From an uncultured Bacteroidales bacterium (lineage in GTDB: Bacteria > Bacteroidota > Bacteroidia > Bacteroidales > Bacteroidaceae), in the NCBI GenBank assembly GCA_902802265.1, contig CADCLN010000004.1, positions 62,001 through 126,000 of the forward strand: a DNA stretch of 64,000 nt, in the 5' to 3' direction. Below, one piece after another: positions 51,601 to 60,367 of the stretch (within the stretch, counting starts at the first letter, position 1; every line of letters starts with the position of its first letter). Position numbers and translations under genes: made by a program. Below the pieces are notes generated by a model. That model did not search any database. It saw only the letters and a program-made list of their open reading frames with translations, and had not been told where the DNA came from.

Positions 51601-52535
51601 ATGTCAAAATCAGCCATTTGTTTGTAGAGGGGGGTCAAAGACTGTGCTTGCCCCTTGGCTTCATATTCCCAGATGCCTTTGCCGTCAGTGCCTACCAAAA
51701 TACGTCCGTCGGCAGTCTTGATGATGGACGTGACATACAGATTCTCTGTCTGAATACTCAATTCGTGGAGCAGGTTCTGCGAATGGTTGTACATCAGAAG
51801 TCCATGATTGGTACCTATCAGTATGCCCCCCTCCGTTTCAAGCATGGACGTCACCGTGCTGCTTTGCAGGATGCTTTCAGCCTTGGGGGTGTGGTTAAAC
51901 GGATGTTGCTTGGGGTTTCCATTGAGGTCAATGCGTATCAGCGGAGTGATTCGGGTGCTGACCCAAAGTTGCTGGTGACGGTCGATGAGTGGTTCTGATG
52001 CAAAAGCGTCTTGTGCTGCTTCGTTCAACATGTTCGACAGTTTTCTGTCCACTTTCATCGTTTTTGTGTTGAGCAGGAATGTGCTGAATCCGTCGGTGGT
52101 AATCAGCTTATAGTCGGCTTTGGGATAGTCAATGATGCTGTTAATGGCGCAACCATAAATGCTGTCTTCATTTTCTAATAAATAAATACGCTGAAACGTC
52201 ATCTTGTAAGCATCGAGCAGAAACAATCCCTGCGAACTGGCTATCCAGTAGTGGTTGTCGGCAGCTTCCTTCACACCGTTGGCTATCTGGAACAGCGGAC
52301 GTCCCTCGGCGGTCTCGCTGGGCAGGTACTGGAAGCGGGTGCCGTCGAAGATACCTAGGGTGTTGAATCCCGATACCCATACAAATCCTCTTGAGTCTAT
52401 GTCAACACTGTGGCAATTGTTGGTTTTTAATCCATGCTTTGTGCTATAAAGTCGCACCACTTGCCCGTAGGAAAAATGTGCAAAAAACAGAAATAGGGAA
52501 AAAACAAATGAACATTGAACGAAGCGTCTTTTCAT
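48612..52535 (-). CDS. Hybrid two-component system regulator (HTCS)
   Basis: The 1307-aa one-piece sensor/regulator has a signal sequence ('CSFVFSLFLFFAHFSYGQ'). Two seven-bladed propeller sets (residues ~25-650; 'STKHGLKTNNCHSVDIDSRG', 'WVGTSSGLIHYNQKSGKH') and a Y_Y_Y domain (~680-760) make the periplasmic sensor. A membrane helix follows ('WAFLIYTLLACALAYLIL'). The cytoplasm holds a HisKA ('TSITHELRSPLTMIESPL', phospho-His), HATPase ('LLSNAFKFTPTGGKVTAW', 'GSGIGLNLVNELVKMHHG'), a receiver ('ILLVDDDAEINNYLRSQLEK', phospho-Asp in 'VVVTDYRMPDGNGMEL') and an AraC-type HTH at the end. HTCS proteins sense glycan fragments and switch on nearby degradation genes, here probably the GH5-esterase operon and/or the 52819 gene. 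Confidence 0.97.
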   Translation of the reverse strand: MKRRFVQCSFVFSLFLFFAHFSYGQVVRLYSTKHGLKTNNCHSVDIDSRGFVWVSGFNTLGIFDGTRFQYLPSETAEGRPLFQIANGVKEAADNHYWIASSQGLFLLDAYKMTFQRIYLLENEDSIYGCAINSIIDYPKADYKLITTDGFSTFLLNTKTMKVDRKLSNMLNEAAQDAFASEPLIDRHQQLWVSTRITPLIRIDLNGNPKQHPFNHTPKAESILQSSTVTSMLETEGGILIGTNHGLLMYNHSQNLLHELSIQTENLYVTSIIKTADGRILVGTDGKGIWEYEAKGQAQSLTPLYKQMADFDISYSKVMDMKEDKEGNIIAMLLNKGLAIIPPQNNCFHYHAISPLANGKNANCVTSMEIDAQENYWVATDGCGVFKTDGMKLATARPINEGLHSLLVQDIKIDKHGTPWVASFGGGVQYYENGRWKEDWLTKLNQECCMTMYYNASTDCLLLGTNGNGVFSIDIARHTVSQIAFPFNFNPWISCLLQDTEQTLWVGTSSGLIHYNQKSGKHGELKIDGKRINNASAIRQDGDNILVASDEGLIIYNIKSQQQQLISAEQGLSCPQIRSIAVDGKKIWMGTRTNIASIDRQTHAVKNYSSFSGYEVGEFHRNSSVIPGHGYILFGGDNGIICFTPQLIENRKTQVHNVYFTGFSTPLHTEELDASIFYAKRIKLKADNGSFNILFSAMELGDPARIHYDYILDKHEQQWHTDALTPSASYSSLPAGNYTFRVKAYLEDNPTQSTEAQIDIVVTPAWYATTWAFLIYTLLACALAYLILQQFQARKKQREVLRRTAERDRMKEAKLRLFTSITHELRSPLTMIESPLHQLKEEDQNPGHQQLYEVMQRNCNRLLDIVKQITDIRKIDAGQLTLHMEEQDYVEYANKVFEQFQGVATLKEITFEVEHTEEELLMMMDTTHFEKIITNLLSNAFKFTPTGGKVTAWSGVVDGQAELRFYNSGSHFSEEDINHLWERFYQGSAGTDASGSGIGLNLVNELVKMHHGTIQVKNLEPDGVEFTLHFPYLNTAKQAEQNGRATILLVDDDAEINNYLRSQLEKDYNIISAFSGNSAWKQVLTCRPDVVVTDYRMPDGNGMELCQRIKGNPETDNTPIIMLTGEGDETLQLHSLNLQVDHYLEKPVNIMMIRSAIQQVLRVRENMRNKANRIEIGNELPKPVMENADDKLFGKINEAVKKHLDDSEFSVQQLSDEVGISRVHLNRKMKERYGVSPNVFIRSFRLKQAAYLLINNKVNVSEVAYKVGFSSHSYFTTSFHDYFGMSPKEFITYYSEEENSEALKKLLE

Positions 52536-52567
52536 GATGTTTTTTAGGTTTTAATTTAATTTTGAGC

Positions 52568-52576
52568 ACAAAGTTA
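52568..52576 (-). promoter_or_regulatory. -7 element (TAACTTTGT) of the HTCS gene
   Basis: On the minus strand TAACTTTGT, 32 bp before the start codon; a CTTG lies about 20 bp further up (52598-52601 region). Confidence 0.65.
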
Positions 52577-52724
52577 CGAATTTTCTAAAATTCTATACAA
52601 GTTTACTTGCAATTAAATTCCAAAAAACTGTAACATTTGCTTTCTCTGATGTTACATTAGCCCTTAAATGCACTTTTTTTTGTTTAAAAAACGAAACAAG
52701 ATTTTATAGTGTTGAAAAAGACTA

Positions 52725-52756
52725 TTGCATATTTTTTCTAATGAAAATAACTTTGC
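52725..52756 (+). promoter_or_regulatory. Promoter of the 52819 gene
   Basis: TTG (52725-52727) and TAACTTTGC (52748-52756) are 20 bp apart; the leader would be about 55 nt. The ~150 bp between this and the HTCS promoter is AT-rich and may hold an HTCS binding site, but I cannot point to one. Confidence 0.7.
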
Positions 52757-52818
52757 AGCGGAAAAATTCAAACACCCAAAAACAACTTTTTTCTTAATTT
52801 TTAAAAACTTCAATCATT

Positions 52819-55800
52819 ATGAAGAAAATTTTACTAACCGCATCACTGCTTGTTGCAAGCATGAGTGCAACTTTTGCTCAGATGCCCGACGCATCTAAGT
52901 GGAAGGTAGGTGAAGAGATTACCGAAAGCGTAGGTTTAGGTAATCCCAGTTTCGAGAATCCCACTAAGGATCCTTGGCAGTTTGTAACGTCGAAGGGTAG
53001 TACCACTGAGACAGGCGGTCTGTTCGAGTGCTATGACGGTGCTGACGAAGACCTCTATCAGTTTGTACAGCTCCCTGTAGGTCAGTATCGCCTGGAATGT
53101 CAGGGTTACTACCGTAATGGTAGTTCTTGGGCTGATGACCCAAATACTTTTGGCACATCAGATTGGCAGGACAACGCTTTGCTTTATGCGTCGAATGGTA
53201 CTTACAACATTGATGGTACATTCGATCCATCCCACACGTTCACTACTCCTTTGATGCCTCGTCTTTTCCCAAATCAGAGGGAACAACTTTATGTAATGCC
53301 TCCACAAGATGACCCAGATCATTGGGATATGTCTGATGGTCAATACAATCAATGTGGTGGTTGCTGGGGTCCATGCTCTGTAGATGGTTCATTGGTTTGG
53401 TTCAATGCAGGTCTGTATGAACCATTCGTTGATGAAGATGAAGACATTAAATATAATACGGTAACATTCTACGTATTTGAAGCTGGTTATGTCAAGCTTG
53501 GTGTTCAGAAGAAAGAACCACGTGCTGCTGACTCGTTCATGGCTACAAATTTCAAACTGTACTATGATGGTGAAGTTGACCCAGAAGCTGTAGAACTCGC
53601 CATTGCACAGGAAGAAGTAGCAAACTACTACAACAAGCTTGTTGACCTCCGCGACACATACGAAGGTGGTTTGATCTATACACTGATTGACGATGCCATT
53701 TACGAATTTGATGACACATACGGCAGTGTAGATGAGTTGAAAACAAAGGCACAGTGCGAAGAGGCTCTGGCTACGTTGAAGCCACTTTACGAACAGGCTG
53801 TAGCTGCACAGACGGATCTTGCCAATCTGCAAGCTATCGTTCCTGGAATGGAGCTTCTCTACAACACAACTGACTATGCTGGCAAGGCTGCATTTGGTGC
53901 TGCCCTGCAGACTGCACAGGATTATCTCAATCCTGACTATCAGGCTCAGCCCGATGATGACTTCAGCAAGTATAAGACTGCTTGTGACGAACTCATTGCT
54001 GCTCGTATCGCTTACTTGATGACTCAGGAGAAGGTTAATGGCGCTTACAACTTCTCTGCTGCTCTCGCCACTCCATTCTTCTGTGACGGTGAGTTCACTC
54101 CAGTTTGGAACGATGAAGCCAATGCTTACCAGTTCCCAGCCATTGAAGGTGTTGGCGATGACCTGCAACCTGAAAATACTTGGGCTACTATTCAGGAGAA
54201 TGGTTATGCAGACTTGATTAATCCTGAAAATGAAAATTACAGAGCTGATTGGATTCACATTTGCGATAATGTGAAGATTTATGAAAAGTACACTGAAAAC
54301 CAGTGGGTAATTTTCCAAAATACATGGCATGGTGGTGGTCCAGTTGGTGTAACTATGCAGCACAGCTATCCTGCCATCGGTGGTTGGACAGCAGAACCTT
54401 CTGGCAATCCTGAATACCTCTATCAGACCATCACAAATCTGCCAAATGGTTACTATGCAATGTCTGCTTTGATGTGTAATGCCGGTGCCGACATTTCTCC
54501 GTTGCAGTATGTATTTATCTCTAATGACTGGAACAATGACGACAAGGCTGGCAGTCCTAAATTGACAGCTCCTCTCACACTGAAGGGCAATCCTTGGTGG
54601 GGTGGCAACCGTGAAGTTTGGCGTAGCGGCGTATGGCAGAAACTGCAGACTAACATGGTATATGTAAGCGACGGTAAGGTAACTATCGGTTCTGCTTCTG
54701 ACGCATTCTATGCAGTAACAGGCTTCCAGCTCTACTACTATGGTGAAACTCCAGACTTCAATGGTCTTCTTAATAAAGATATTGCTAAGGCTAAGGCTAA
54801 CATCGAAACGCTTACTTGGCAGGGTGATATCGCTGCTGCTAACGCTATCTTCGCCGAGATTCCTGAAAATATCGACAGCCAGGAAACATATGAAACAGCT
54901 CTTGCTATTATTGCTGAAGTTAACGACTATGTAAATAAGGCTAACAATGTTATCAACAACTGGAAGGCTCTTGACAACTTCTCAGCTCTGGGCGACAAGC
55001 AGGAAAAGGGTAGTGTTGAAGAAACTATCGTAGAAGTTGCTATGATGGAAGTTCTCCTTTTGGGTGAAGGTGAAGACGACACTTACCTCGACGCTATTGC
55101 AGCAGACGAAGCATACGAAGCATACGCTGACTACCTTGCTTACCGTGCAGGCATGGCAAATCTTGCTGCAGTTGATGATGACCTGAAGGCTGCTATTGAA
55201 AAGCAGAACGAATACCTCGTGGCTAACTTTGCTTCTGCTGAAGAAATCTACGAATTTAAGGCTCAGCTCGCTGCTCCTTACAACAAGGCTCTCCTTGCTT
55301 CTCTTGGCATCGATAAGGCTACTCCTGAAAATCCTGTGGATGTTACAGTTCTCATCGTTAATCCTAAGTACGACGAAGGTAACAAGGGCTGGTCTGGTGA
55401 CTTCACAACTACTTCATCCGAAGCTGTTCAGGAAGCACTTGGTGCAGCTGAAGTTTGGAACACTAACTTCAATGTATATCAGACTATCTACTCTCTGCCT
55501 GCTGGTCAGTATCGCGTAGAAGTACAGGCTTGCTACCGTGACGATGGTGGTGCTGCTAAATGCTACAACAACTGGTGGTACACTGCTGGTGGCGACATGG
55601 AATTCTGGGAGAATCCTAACGCTAAGCTCTATGCTAACAACGAAGAGACAACTATCGTATCTCTCGCTTCTGAACGCTTCAAGACAAGATCTATGACTGC
55701 TTATATTAATAAGTATGTGATTGCTGAAGAACCAGACGAGCAGGGTAACGAATACTATGTTCCTTTCTACAGAGCTCTTGACTCTATCTCAGCAGAACCT

Positions 55801-56187
55801 TATCGGCCATACGTAGAGTATGATCCTACTTCTTGGTGGTGGGATACTAAGATTGATGACTTCGACGAAAATCTTGACGAAGCTACATTCTACTATCCTG
55901 CATCTCTGATGGGTATCTCTAAGCGTTACGCCGACAACCCAACAGCATACGTCAACACCGTAAGTGCTAACGTAAGAGAAGGTGGTTCACTCACCATTGG
56001 TATCAAGAAGGAAACTCTTGTTAACGGTGACTGGGTACCATTCGACAACTGGAAGCTCTTCTACTGCGGTAAGGCTGTTGTTTCTGTTGAGGACATCACG
56101 AACCTCATCGACGAGTACCTGACTGAAGGTAGCACTGTAACAGTTGAGGACATCACGAACCTCATCGACCTCTATCTGCAGCAGTAA
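52819..56187 (+). CDS. Large secreted multi-domain surface protein with tandem dockerin-like tail
   Basis: The 1122-aa protein has a signal peptide ('KKILLTASLLVASMSATFAQ'). Three galactose-binding-like sandwiches can be seen by repeated phrases: 'GNPSFENPTKDPWQFV' with 'LYQFVQLPVGQYRLECQGYY' (residues ~40-250), 'LYQTITNLPNGYYAMSALMC' (~480-635) and 'VYQTIYSLPAGQYRVEVQAC' (~850-1080). Between them are long helical, Ala/Glu-rich spacers of FIVAR type. The end holds 'SVEDITNLIDEYL' and 'TVEDITNLIDLYL' 19 residues apart. No catalytic residues are recognised; it looks like a carbohydrate-binding or scaffold protein. Codon use is strongly biased (GCT, GAA, AAC, CTC), as expected of a highly expressed gene. 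It diverges from the HTCS gene and probably belongs to its regulon. Confidence 0.75.
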   Translation: MKKILLTASLLVASMSATFAQMPDASKWKVGEEITESVGLGNPSFENPTKDPWQFVTSKGSTTETGGLFECYDGADEDLYQFVQLPVGQYRLECQGYYRNGSSWADDPNTFGTSDWQDNALLYASNGTYNIDGTFDPSHTFTTPLMPRLFPNQREQLYVMPPQDDPDHWDMSDGQYNQCGGCWGPCSVDGSLVWFNAGLYEPFVDEDEDIKYNTVTFYVFEAGYVKLGVQKKEPRAADSFMATNFKLYYDGEVDPEAVELAIAQEEVANYYNKLVDLRDTYEGGLIYTLIDDAIYEFDDTYGSVDELKTKAQCEEALATLKPLYEQAVAAQTDLANLQAIVPGMELLYNTTDYAGKAAFGAALQTAQDYLNPDYQAQPDDDFSKYKTACDELIAARIAYLMTQEKVNGAYNFSAALATPFFCDGEFTPVWNDEANAYQFPAIEGVGDDLQPENTWATIQENGYADLINPENENYRADWIHICDNVKIYEKYTENQWVIFQNTWHGGGPVGVTMQHSYPAIGGWTAEPSGNPEYLYQTITNLPNGYYAMSALMCNAGADISPLQYVFISNDWNNDDKAGSPKLTAPLTLKGNPWWGGNREVWRSGVWQKLQTNMVYVSDGKVTIGSASDAFYAVTGFQLYYYGETPDFNGLLNKDIAKAKANIETLTWQGDIAAANAIFAEIPENIDSQETYETALAIIAEVNDYVNKANNVINNWKALDNFSALGDKQEKGSVEETIVEVAMMEVLLLGEGEDDTYLDAIAADEAYEAYADYLAYRAGMANLAAVDDDLKAAIEKQNEYLVANFASAEEIYEFKAQLAAPYNKALLASLGIDKATPENPVDVTVLIVNPKYDEGNKGWSGDFTTTSSEAVQEALGAAEVWNTNFNVYQTIYSLPAGQYRVEVQACYRDDGGAAKCYNNWWYTAGGDMEFWENPNAKLYANNEETTIVSLASERFKTRSMTAYINKYVIAEEPDEQGNEYYVPFYRALDSISAEPYRPYVEYDPTSWWWDTKIDDFDENLDEATFYYPASLMGISKRYADNPTAYVNTVSANVREGGSLTIGIKKETLVNGDWVPFDNWKLFYCGKAVVSVEDITNLIDEYLTEGSTVTVEDITNLIDLYLQQ

Positions 56188-56225
56188 TATTCTGAATATT
56201 ATTGTCAACAGACATAAAATTGCAG

Positions 56226-56261
56226 GGGATTTGGACGGCTTTCGTCCAAATCCCTTGTTTT
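56226..56261 (+). terminator. Intrinsic terminator after the 52819 gene
   Basis: A perfect 12-bp stem, GGGATTTGGACG with CGTCCAAATCCC, encloses GCTTT and is followed by TTGTTTTTA. Confidence 0.93.
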
Positions 56262-56276
56262 TATTGCTTTTGCTGA

Positions 56277-56307
56277 TTTGGTTTTCGGCGAAAAGTTGTA
56301 CCTTTGC
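56277..56307 (+). promoter_or_regulatory. Promoter of the acyl-ligase/acyltransferase gene
   Basis: TTTG at 56277-56280 and TACCTTTGC at 56299-56307, 18 bp apart. Confidence 0.75.
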
Positions 56308-56332
56308 AGCCAAATAAGTAATAAAAGCAAAT

Positions 56333-58837
56333 ATGAATATGGAAAGGGACTTTAATCGGATCGCCATCATTCAAGGCGAGCGTCGGGTGACGTTTTCTGA
56401 ATTGTTCGTACAGATTCGGCGGTTTGCTGCTGTCTCGGGACTGCGACGTGGTACCAAGACGATTGTTTTTGGCGAGAATCGTGAAGAGTGGGTCTATGCA
56501 CTCTTTTCCGTGTGGCTGAATGGTGGCATTGCTGTGCCGGTGGATGCCATGTCAACGGCCGAGGATGTAGCCTACATCCTGAAGGACTGCCAACCCGAAG
56601 GGGCATGGGTGTCGAAGAAGCGCATGGATGTATTCCGGCAGGCACAGGACCTGAGCGGAGTGGACGTAAAGGTGCTTTCTTTTTCAGAATGTTCCGAACA
56701 TTCCGGAGAGATCGTGCAATCTGGATCCTGTGGAGATTCATCTGCCTTCTTCCATCTCTATTGCCAGAACGAGGAAGACACGGCACTGATTGTCTATACT
56801 TCGGGCACGACAGGAACGCCAAAGGGAGTCATGCTCTCATTCAAAAATCTGTTTGCCAACGTGAATGCCGTTTCGCAGGAAGTCAGGATATACCATCCCA
56901 CCATGCGCACACTGATTTTGCTGCCCCTCCATCATGTCTTACCGCTAATGGGCACGCTCATTGCGCCGATGATGCTGGGTGCTGGTGTCACCATTTGTCC
57001 TTCGATGACGGGACCAGACATCATGAAGACCTTGGCGGAAGGCGATGTACACATGATTATCGGTGTGCCCCGACTGTGGCAAACCATCTATGGCGGCGTG
57101 ATGAAAAAGATAGATGCTTCACCCGTCACACGCTTCTTGTTCTGGTTGTGCAAGAAAGTAGATAACATGAAATTCTCTCGCATCATCTTTTCTGCCGTAC
57201 ACAAGAAGCTGGGCGGCAAGCTGGAATTTTGCGTTAACGGCGGTGCTGCCATTCCGAAAGAGGTTGCCGAGGGCATGAAGGCTTTAGGGCTGGACCTTCT
57301 CGATGGCTATGGCATGACGGAGATGGCTCCTATGATTTCCTTCACCCGTCCAGGCGAGTTGCTGCCTGGCAGTGTGGGCAAGGCCCTGCCGTGTGTGCAG
57401 CTGAAGTTTGTCGATGGAGAACTCTGTGCGAAAGGTCCCAACCTGATGCAAGGCTATTATCATCGTCCCGAAGAAACGGCAGAAGTGGTCGATCAGGACG
57501 GATTCATACATACGGGCGACTTAGGTCATGTCGATGCCGAAGGGCATGTGTTCATTACGGGGCGCACAAAGGAAATCATTGTCCTCTCGAATGGCAAGAA
57601 TATCAATCCCGCTGAAATAGAATACAAGTTGGAAGACTATGCCGACAAAGTGAAAGAAGTGGGCGTCTGCCAGCATGGCGACAAACTCTGCGCCATCATT
57701 GTGCCCGACGAGTTGTGGGCACGCGGAAAGACCGACGAACAGCAGGAGGAAGAGCTGAAGCGCACCGTGATTGAACCGTACAACCAATCCACCGAATCCT
57801 ATAAGCGTGTGCTGGAACTTTTTGTTTTCCATGGCGATTTGCCACGCACCAGAATGGAAAAGTTGCAGCGATACAAGTTGCCGCAGCTTTTGCTGTCGGG
57901 TAGTCATGCCGCACCGAAGCAGGAGAACTATGTGGAGCCTACCTTCGAGGAGTACCGCCTTATCAAGCAATATATAGAAGATGAGAAGCGCGTGGCGGTG
58001 AAGCCTACAGACAATCTGGACACAGACTTGGCTTTGGACTCCTTAGACAAGGTGGGTTTGCAGTCTTTCGTCGAACTGACCTTCGGATTGAAACTCACCG
58101 CCGAAAGGGTTGCCACGTTCCGCAACGTGCTGGAACTGGCTGAATATGTGAGCGACTACAAGACACGCATCGAGGTGGAAAAGACCGACTGGGCAGCCAT
58201 TCTCCATGCCGAAACCAGTCACATCAAGTTGCCAGAAACGTGGTGGACGGCTGGCGTCATTGTGAAACTGGCTAAAAAGTTGAGCCAATGGTATTTCGGC
58301 TTGGAAGGGAAAGGCATGGAGAACATTCCGCAGACAGGACCCTTCATTGTGGCGCCAAACCACCAGAGTTATCTCGATGGTATGTTCCTGACTGCATTCA
58401 TGCCAAAACGTCAGGTGCTGAACTCCTATTTCTATGCCAAGCAAGACCATGTGCGCCATTGGTTTACACGCATGATGGCTGACCACAACAATGTCGTTGT
58501 CGTGGATTTGAACAATCTGAAGGAAAGCATACAGACGCTGGGTGAAGCCCTGAAGCGTGGGAAGAATGTCATTGTGTTCCCTGAAGGGACACGTACACGG
58601 ACGGGCGAACTGGGACAGTTCAAGAAGATGTTCAGCATCCTGAGCAAAGAACTGGATGTGCCCATTTTGCCAGTGGTCATCAAAGGGGCTTTCGAGGCAA
58701 TGCCCAAGGGACAGCACCACCTGAACAGAACAAAGGTGACGGTGGAATACCTGCCTGTAGTACGTCCTGCAGAGTTTCCGGACTACGACGCACTTTCAGA
58801 CAAGGTGCGAAATGAAATCGCGGCAGTCCTCCATTAA
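56333..58837 (+). CDS. AMP-dependent acyl ligase-acyl carrier-PlsC acyltransferase fusion
   Basis: The 834-aa protein joins three domains. Residues ~1-510 are an adenylate-forming acyl ligase: 'TALIVYTSGTTGTPKGVMLS', 'LLDGYGMTEMAPMISFTRPG', 'IHTGDLGHVDAEGHVFITGR'. Residues ~535-610 resemble an acyl carrier domain, with the phosphopantetheine Ser in 'DTDLALDSLDKVGLQSFVEL'. Residues ~640-834 are a PlsC-type acyltransferase: 'FIVAPNHQSYLDGMFL' (HX4D catalytic pair) and 'NVIVFPEGTRTRTGELGQFK'. It may activate a fatty acid, hold it on its own carrier and transfer it to a lysolipid, in the style of Aas. ATG 56339 is an alternative start. The 3' end overlaps ispH on the other strand by 42 bp. Confidence 0.9.
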   Translation: MNMERDFNRIAIIQGERRVTFSELFVQIRRFAAVSGLRRGTKTIVFGENREEWVYALFSVWLNGGIAVPVDAMSTAEDVAYILKDCQPEGAWVSKKRMDVFRQAQDLSGVDVKVLSFSECSEHSGEIVQSGSCGDSSAFFHLYCQNEEDTALIVYTSGTTGTPKGVMLSFKNLFANVNAVSQEVRIYHPTMRTLILLPLHHVLPLMGTLIAPMMLGAGVTICPSMTGPDIMKTLAEGDVHMIIGVPRLWQTIYGGVMKKIDASPVTRFLFWLCKKVDNMKFSRIIFSAVHKKLGGKLEFCVNGGAAIPKEVAEGMKALGLDLLDGYGMTEMAPMISFTRPGELLPGSVGKALPCVQLKFVDGELCAKGPNLMQGYYHRPEETAEVVDQDGFIHTGDLGHVDAEGHVFITGRTKEIIVLSNGKNINPAEIEYKLEDYADKVKEVGVCQHGDKLCAIIVPDELWARGKTDEQQEEELKRTVIEPYNQSTESYKRVLELFVFHGDLPRTRMEKLQRYKLPQLLLSGSHAAPKQENYVEPTFEEYRLIKQYIEDEKRVAVKPTDNLDTDLALDSLDKVGLQSFVELTFGLKLTAERVATFRNVLELAEYVSDYKTRIEVEKTDWAAILHAETSHIKLPETWWTAGVIVKLAKKLSQWYFGLEGKGMENIPQTGPFIVAPNHQSYLDGMFLTAFMPKRQVLNSYFYAKQDHVRHWFTRMMADHNNVVVVDLNNLKESIQTLGEALKRGKNVIVFPEGTRTRTGELGQFKKMFSILSKELDVPILPVVIKGAFEAMPKGQHHLNRTKVTVEYLPVVRPAEFPDYDALSDKVRNEIAAVLH

Positions 58838-59656
58838 CCATTTCGGTGTGGAGGTGGCACCACAGATGCCCACCGACTCAACGCCACGAAACCACTCGGC
58901 GTTAATCTCCTGTGGGTCATCTATCAGGTATGAATTTGGATTGACGGCAAGGCACTCGCCAAAGAGTACTTTGCCGTTACTGCTTTTTTTGCCGCATACG
59001 AAGAGGATGAGGTCGTGGCGTGCGGCAAATTGGCGAATGTTGGGAATGCGGTTTGCCACTTGTCGGCAGATGGTGTCAAAGAATTGAAACTGAGCGGGTG
59101 GCTGAATGTGATCTTCGATGTAGCTCACAATGCTGCGGAAACCCTCGAGCGACTTGGTGGTTTGCGAATAAAGATGAATGTCGTGCGAGAAGTCCAGCAG
59201 TTTGGCGTCCTCCAGCGACTGGATAACAATGGCGTGACCCTCCGTCTGTCCCACCAAACCGACGACCTCGGCATGACCCGTTTTTCCGTAGATGACAATT
59301 TGCCGCTGGTGTTCGGGGTCACTGTCGTAGTCCGCCTTGATGCGCTTTTGCAGGTTGAGCACTACGGGGCAGGTGGCATCAATCAGTTTGATGCCCTGTT
59401 CCTGAGCCTTGGCGTATGTCTGTGGGGGTTCGCCGTGAGCTCGCAGCAACATTTTTGTGTCGTGCAGAGTGCCCAGATTGGAGTGCTCCACGGTGATGAG
59501 TCCCATGCGTTTCAGCCGTTCACACTCGCGCCCGTTATGGACAATGTCGCCCAGGCAATAGAGCGAATCGCTTTCAGCCAATTCTTCTTCCGCCTTGCGA
59601 ATGGCAGTTGTTACACCGAAGCAAAATCCTGAACCCGTGTCAATTTCTATGTTCAT
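58796..59656 (-). CDS. ispH: 4-hydroxy-3-methylbut-2-enyl diphosphate reductase
   Basis: The 286-aa iron-sulfur enzyme makes IPP and DMAPP in the last step of the MEP pathway. The three cluster Cys are in '[16 protein letters not shown]', '[16 protein letters not shown]' and '[20 protein letters not shown]' or '[17 protein letters not shown]'; substrate His residues are in '[14 protein letters not shown]' and 'LLRAHGEPP', and '[20 protein letters not shown]' is also conserved. It is the last gene of the DUF1573-meaB-porQ-cmk-ispH operon and overlaps cmk by 4 nt. Confidence 0.96.
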   Translation of the reverse strand: MNIEIDTGSGFCFGVTTAIRKAEEELAESDSLYCLGDIVHNGRECERLKRMGLITVEHSNLGTLHDTKMLLRAHGEPPQTYAKAQEQGIKLIDATCPVVLNLQKRIKADYDSDPEHQRQIVIYGKTGHAEVVGLVGQTEGHAIVIQSLEDAKLLDFSHDIHLYSQTTKSLEGFRSIVSYIEDHIQPPAQFQFFDTICRQVANRIPNIRQFAARHDLILFVCGKKSSNGKVLFGECLAVNPNSYLIDDPQEINAEWFRGVESVGICGATSTPKWLMEDCRDFISHLV

Positions 59657-60363
59657 GCCGTCGCCTCCTTATATCGTTGCAAGAGCCATGCGTTCTGCTC
59701 TTCGCGGGTCATGTGTGAATTGTCCAGCACAATGGCATCGGGAGCCTGACGCAGTGGGGCAGTCTCGCGGTGCGAATCAATGTAGTCGCGTTCCTGCACA
59801 TTTTTCAGAATTTCATCGAAACGGAGTGCATCTGCCTCTTCCTTCGTCTTTGCCTTGCCTAAAAGTTCGTCGTAGCGGCGTTGGGCACGCACTTCAGCTG
59901 TAGCGGTGACGAAAATCTTCAGTTCTGCGTTTGGGAAGACCGCCGTGCCGATGTCTCTTCCGTCCATCACGATGCCTTTCTCCCGTCCCATAGCCTTCTG
60001 TTGCTCAGTAAGTAATGTACGAACAAAGGGCAGGGCAGCGATGGGGCTGACGCGGTTCGACACTTCCATCTGCCGTATTTCGTTTTCCACCAGTACACCG
60101 TTCAGATAGGTGTCAGGACGTCCTGTCTCTGCATTGAACTTGAACGATACTTTCACCCGTCCAGCTTCGATGTCTGTCCGGAGAGCATCTTCCTGTATGC
60201 CCGTGTCGGGAAACTGTCCGTGCTGCATGGCATAGAGGGTCACAGCCCTGTACATGGCTCCCGTGTCAACATACACATATCCTATGTTCTTGGCAAGTTC
60301 TTTGGCCATCGTGCTTTTGCCACAAGAGGAATGTCCGTCGATGGCGATTACGATTTTCTTCAT
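59653..60363 (-). CDS. cmk: Cytidylate kinase
   Basis: The start at 60363 gives 236 aa. The P-loop is '[20 protein letters not shown]', followed by '[18 protein letters not shown]', '[20 protein letters not shown]', '[20 protein letters not shown]' and '[20 protein letters not shown]'. It phosphorylates CMP and dCMP with ATP. The start lies 4 bp after porQ stops; an upstream ATG at 60384 is inside porQ and less likely. Confidence 0.97.
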   Translation of the reverse strand: MKKIVIAIDGHSSCGKSTMAKELAKNIGYVYVDTGAMYRAVTLYAMQHGQFPDTGIQEDALRTDIEAGRVKVSFKFNAETGRPDTYLNGVLVENEIRQMEVSNRVSPIAALPFVRTLLTEQQKAMGREKGIVMDGRDIGTAVFPNAELKIFVTATAEVRAQRRYDELLGKAKTKEEADALRFDEILKNVQERDYIDSHRETAPLRQAPDAIVLDNSHMTREEQNAWLLQRYKEATA

Positions 60364-60367
60364 CTGA

